Source: Actinomycetota bacterium (GTDB lineage Bacteria; Actinomycetota; Actinomycetes; S36-B12). Taken from it: DNA of 34,550 bases. Below the pieces are notes generated by a model. It was not told where the DNA came from, ran no database searches, and saw only the letters and a list, made by a program, of their open reading frames with translations. The position numbers and the translations under genes are program-made. This document shows positions 33,123 through 34,550 of the stretch, piece after piece (the first letter of the stretch is position 1; each line of letters begins with the position of its first letter). The stretch covers positions 1-34,550 of the forward strand of contig JAUXRN010000180.1 of assembly GCA_030681835.1 (NCBI GenBank), written 5' to 3'.

Positions 33123-34550
33123 ATGACCCGCTGGCCCGTCCACCATCCCGTCCTGGCACTGGTTGCATGGGCCGTCCTCCTCGTCGGGATCGCCGGCGCC
33201 GCGGTGGGCTTCGGCGGCTCCTTCAATGACACCTTCGCCCTCCCCGGCGTCCAGTCGACCACCGCCCAAGACCTGCTGACCAAGCTTGAGGGCTCCCCGT
33301 CGAAGACCACCACCGTCCAGGTGGTCTGGTCGCCGGCCACGGGCAAGGCGGGCGACCCCGCGACCCAGCAGGCGATCGAGCCCACCCTCAAGGCGCTGGG
33401 GGACCTGGGCTTCGTCGAGTGCGTCGTGGGTCCCTACGGCACGAACTACGGGACCACCTGCCCGAAGGCGACACCGACCGACCTCAAGGCAGCCGTCCTG
33501 GCCGGCATCCGCACGGAGCTGGCCAAGAAGACGGGCATCCCGGAGGACGAGCTCGGCGAGGCCGCACGGCTCCTGAACGAGCTGGCGCCGGTGCAGGACG
33601 CCGACCCGGCCACGCTCGCGGCCATCGCTCGGACGCTGCCGGCGATCGCGCAGGTGGCCTCCGCGCCGAAGAAGGTCCTCGACACGCTGGCCGCGATCAC
33701 GCCCAAGGACCTGCAGTTCCTCGTCGGGCTGGACAAGGCCGACATCACGGCAGGTCTCGCGGCCGTGGGCGGCCTTGATGCCTTCGCGAACCTGCCGCGG
33801 AAGTCGCTGAAGGCACTTGAGGCGACCGATCCGGCGGAGCTGGCCGCGTTCGCGAAGGCATTGCCCGGCGATGTCGCCGGAGTGGAGAAGGTGATGTCCG
33901 GCCTAGCGTCCGCGGCAGCATCGGACCCGGCGCTGGCCGCCGCGATTGCCGACGTCGCCAAGGCGACCGGCCTGACCAAGAAGCAGGTGCGGGCCGCCGC
34001 GACGCTGATGGACCAGATCGCCCCGCTGGCCAAGGCCGACCCGGCCCGGCTGGCAGCGATCGCGAAGGCGCTGCCCGACCTCGCCTCGCTGGCCCGGGCC
34101 GACAAGGCCAGCCTCGACGCTTTGGCCGGCCTGAGCCCAGCGGACCTGTCCTTCCTCGTCGGGCTGACGAAGAAGGACATCAAGGACGTGACTGCGGCGT
34201 TCGGCAACCTCCGCAAGTTCGCTGACCTTCCCGCCGCAACCCTCGCATCGCTGGCAGCGGCGAGTCCCAAGGCGTTGGCGGCCATGGCGCGGGGCATCCC
34301 CAAGGACGTGGCCAAGGCGACCAAGGCCATGGCGAAGATCAAGGCCAAGGCCAAGGTCCTGGGCGCGGCGGCCGAGGCCACGCAGAAGGCCACGTCAGCG
34401 ATCTCGCCCAATGGCAAGGTCGCCTATGCGACGGTCACCCTCGATGGCACGGCAGTGTCCACTCGCGACGCCGTGCAGTTCGTCGACACCGCCATCGCCG
34501 GAAATTCGGCAGCCCTCACGGTCGGGGTCTCGGGTGCGGCGCTTGAAGGC
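33123..34550 (+). CDS. MMPL-family transporter N-terminus with helical repeat insertion, 3' partial
   Basis: The frame runs from the ATG at 33123 off the end of the window (476 codons, no stop). The N-terminus, HHPVLALVAWAVLLVGIAGAAVGF, is a membrane helix, followed by FALPGVQSTTAQDLL and TTTVQVVWSPATGKAGDPATQQAI, typical of MMPL/RND transporters. In ordinary members the outer domain then soon reads SPDGR.A; here SPNGKVAYATVTL appears only at residue 429. In between lie about 305 residues of Ala/Leu/Lys-rich helical sequence, mostly two repeats of 145-residue period. An Ala-rich ORF on the other strand is a shadow. It is divergent from a MarR gene that may control it. Confidence 0.85.
   Translation, partial: MTRWPVHHPVLALVAWAVLLVGIAGAAVGFGGSFNDTFALPGVQSTTAQDLLTKLEGSPSKTTTVQVVWSPATGKAGDPATQQAIEPTLKALGDLGFVECVVGPYGTNYGTTCPKATPTDLKAAVLAGIRTELAKKTGIPEDELGEAARLLNELAPVQDADPATLAAIARTLPAIAQVASAPKKVLDTLAAITPKDLQFLVGLDKADITAGLAAVGGLDAFANLPRKSLKALEATDPAELAAFAKALPGDVAGVEKVMSGLASAAASDPALAAAIADVAKATGLTKKQVRAAATLMDQIAPLAKADPARLAAIAKALPDLASLARADKASLDALAGLSPADLSFLVGLTKKDIKDVTAAFGNLRKFADLPAATLASLAAASPKALAAMARGIPKDVAKATKAMAKIKAKAKVLGAAAEATQKATSAISPNGKVAYATVTLDGTAVSTRDAVQFVDTAIAGNSAALTVGVSGAALEG
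33534..34337 (+). repeat. Two tandem 145-residue-period repeats in the MMPL protein
   Basis: Residues 138-260 align without gaps to residues 283-405; over the best 102 positions (159-260 against 304-405) I count about 52 identities, including DPAxLAAIAKALP, DLxFLVGLxKxDI and FAxLP. A 13-residue motif (D/S)P(A/K)xLAAxA(K/R)x(L/I)P starts at residues 161, 236, 306 and 381, so each unit also has a weaker inner repeat. Confidence 0.8.

Noticed and set aside
33446-34417. 323-codon Ala/Ser-rich frame on the minus strand near the right end
   Set aside because: The opposite strand encodes the MMPL protein, with an N-terminal membrane helix and a clear repeat pattern in its own frame; the minus-strand product is low-complexity only.

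Overview
This window is high-GC DNA (about two-thirds G+C by eye) with tight operons, GTG starts and ATGA/GTGA stop-start overlaps. The order dacB / zinc-metalloprotease-like (DUF2342) / tilS / hpt / ftsH / folE-folP-folB-folK / DUF3180 / NuoD-like / methyltransferase / DUF2520 / panC / nadB / nadC / coaX / lysS is an actinobacterial core arrangement, so the source is almost certainly a member of the Actinomycetota. I cannot place it more finely. I see no tRNA, rRNA, CRISPR array, insertion sequence or phage gene. 39 protein genes cover nearly everything, and the two at the edges are cut by the window.

Layout. (1) 1-5847, phosphate uptake: the end of a PstS-like binding protein, a regulatory gap with a phased PHO-box-like repeat, then pstS-pstC-pstA-pstB-phoU. 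(2) 5881-8032, arsenic module: an aquaporin-type channel divergent from an operon of an ArsR-phosphatase fusion and a mycothiol-type ArsC. mgsA (methylglyoxal synthase) converges on it. (3) 8642-10772, sulfide module on the minus strand: sqr, a DsrC/TusE-like carrier and a DsrE2-like protein, closed by a strong hairpin. (4) 10866-21411: ppa, then dacB, manA, the metalloprotease-like gene, tilS, hpt, ftsH, four folate genes and DUF3180. (5) 21435-23810: a small unknown gene, then a minus-strand pair made of a NuoD paralog and a MidA/NDUFAF7-type methyltransferase. (6) 23846-28890: DUF2520 protein, panC, nadB, nadC and coaX, giving pantothenate/CoA and NAD precursor synthesis. (7) 28921-34550: HAD hydrolase, lysS, an N-acetylglutamate synthase-like GNAT, a cell-wall amidase, a MarR regulator and the start of an MMPL transporter with a large repeat-built insertion.

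The observations most worth following are these. The NuoD paralog has both quinone-contacting residues replaced but keeps the HRG(S/T)EK arginine, and lies next to a relative of the enzyme that methylates mitochondrial NDUFS2. The arsenic module has an ArsR fused to a phosphatase domain with a complete catalytic set, beside a channel whose selectivity-filter arginine is valine. The sqr-dsrC-dsrE2 operon has a CsoR/CstR-like palindrome on its start codon. The MMPL protein carries two 145-residue-period repeats in its outer domain. A series of ten starts has a TANNNT-type box 6-8 nt upstream and looks leaderless.
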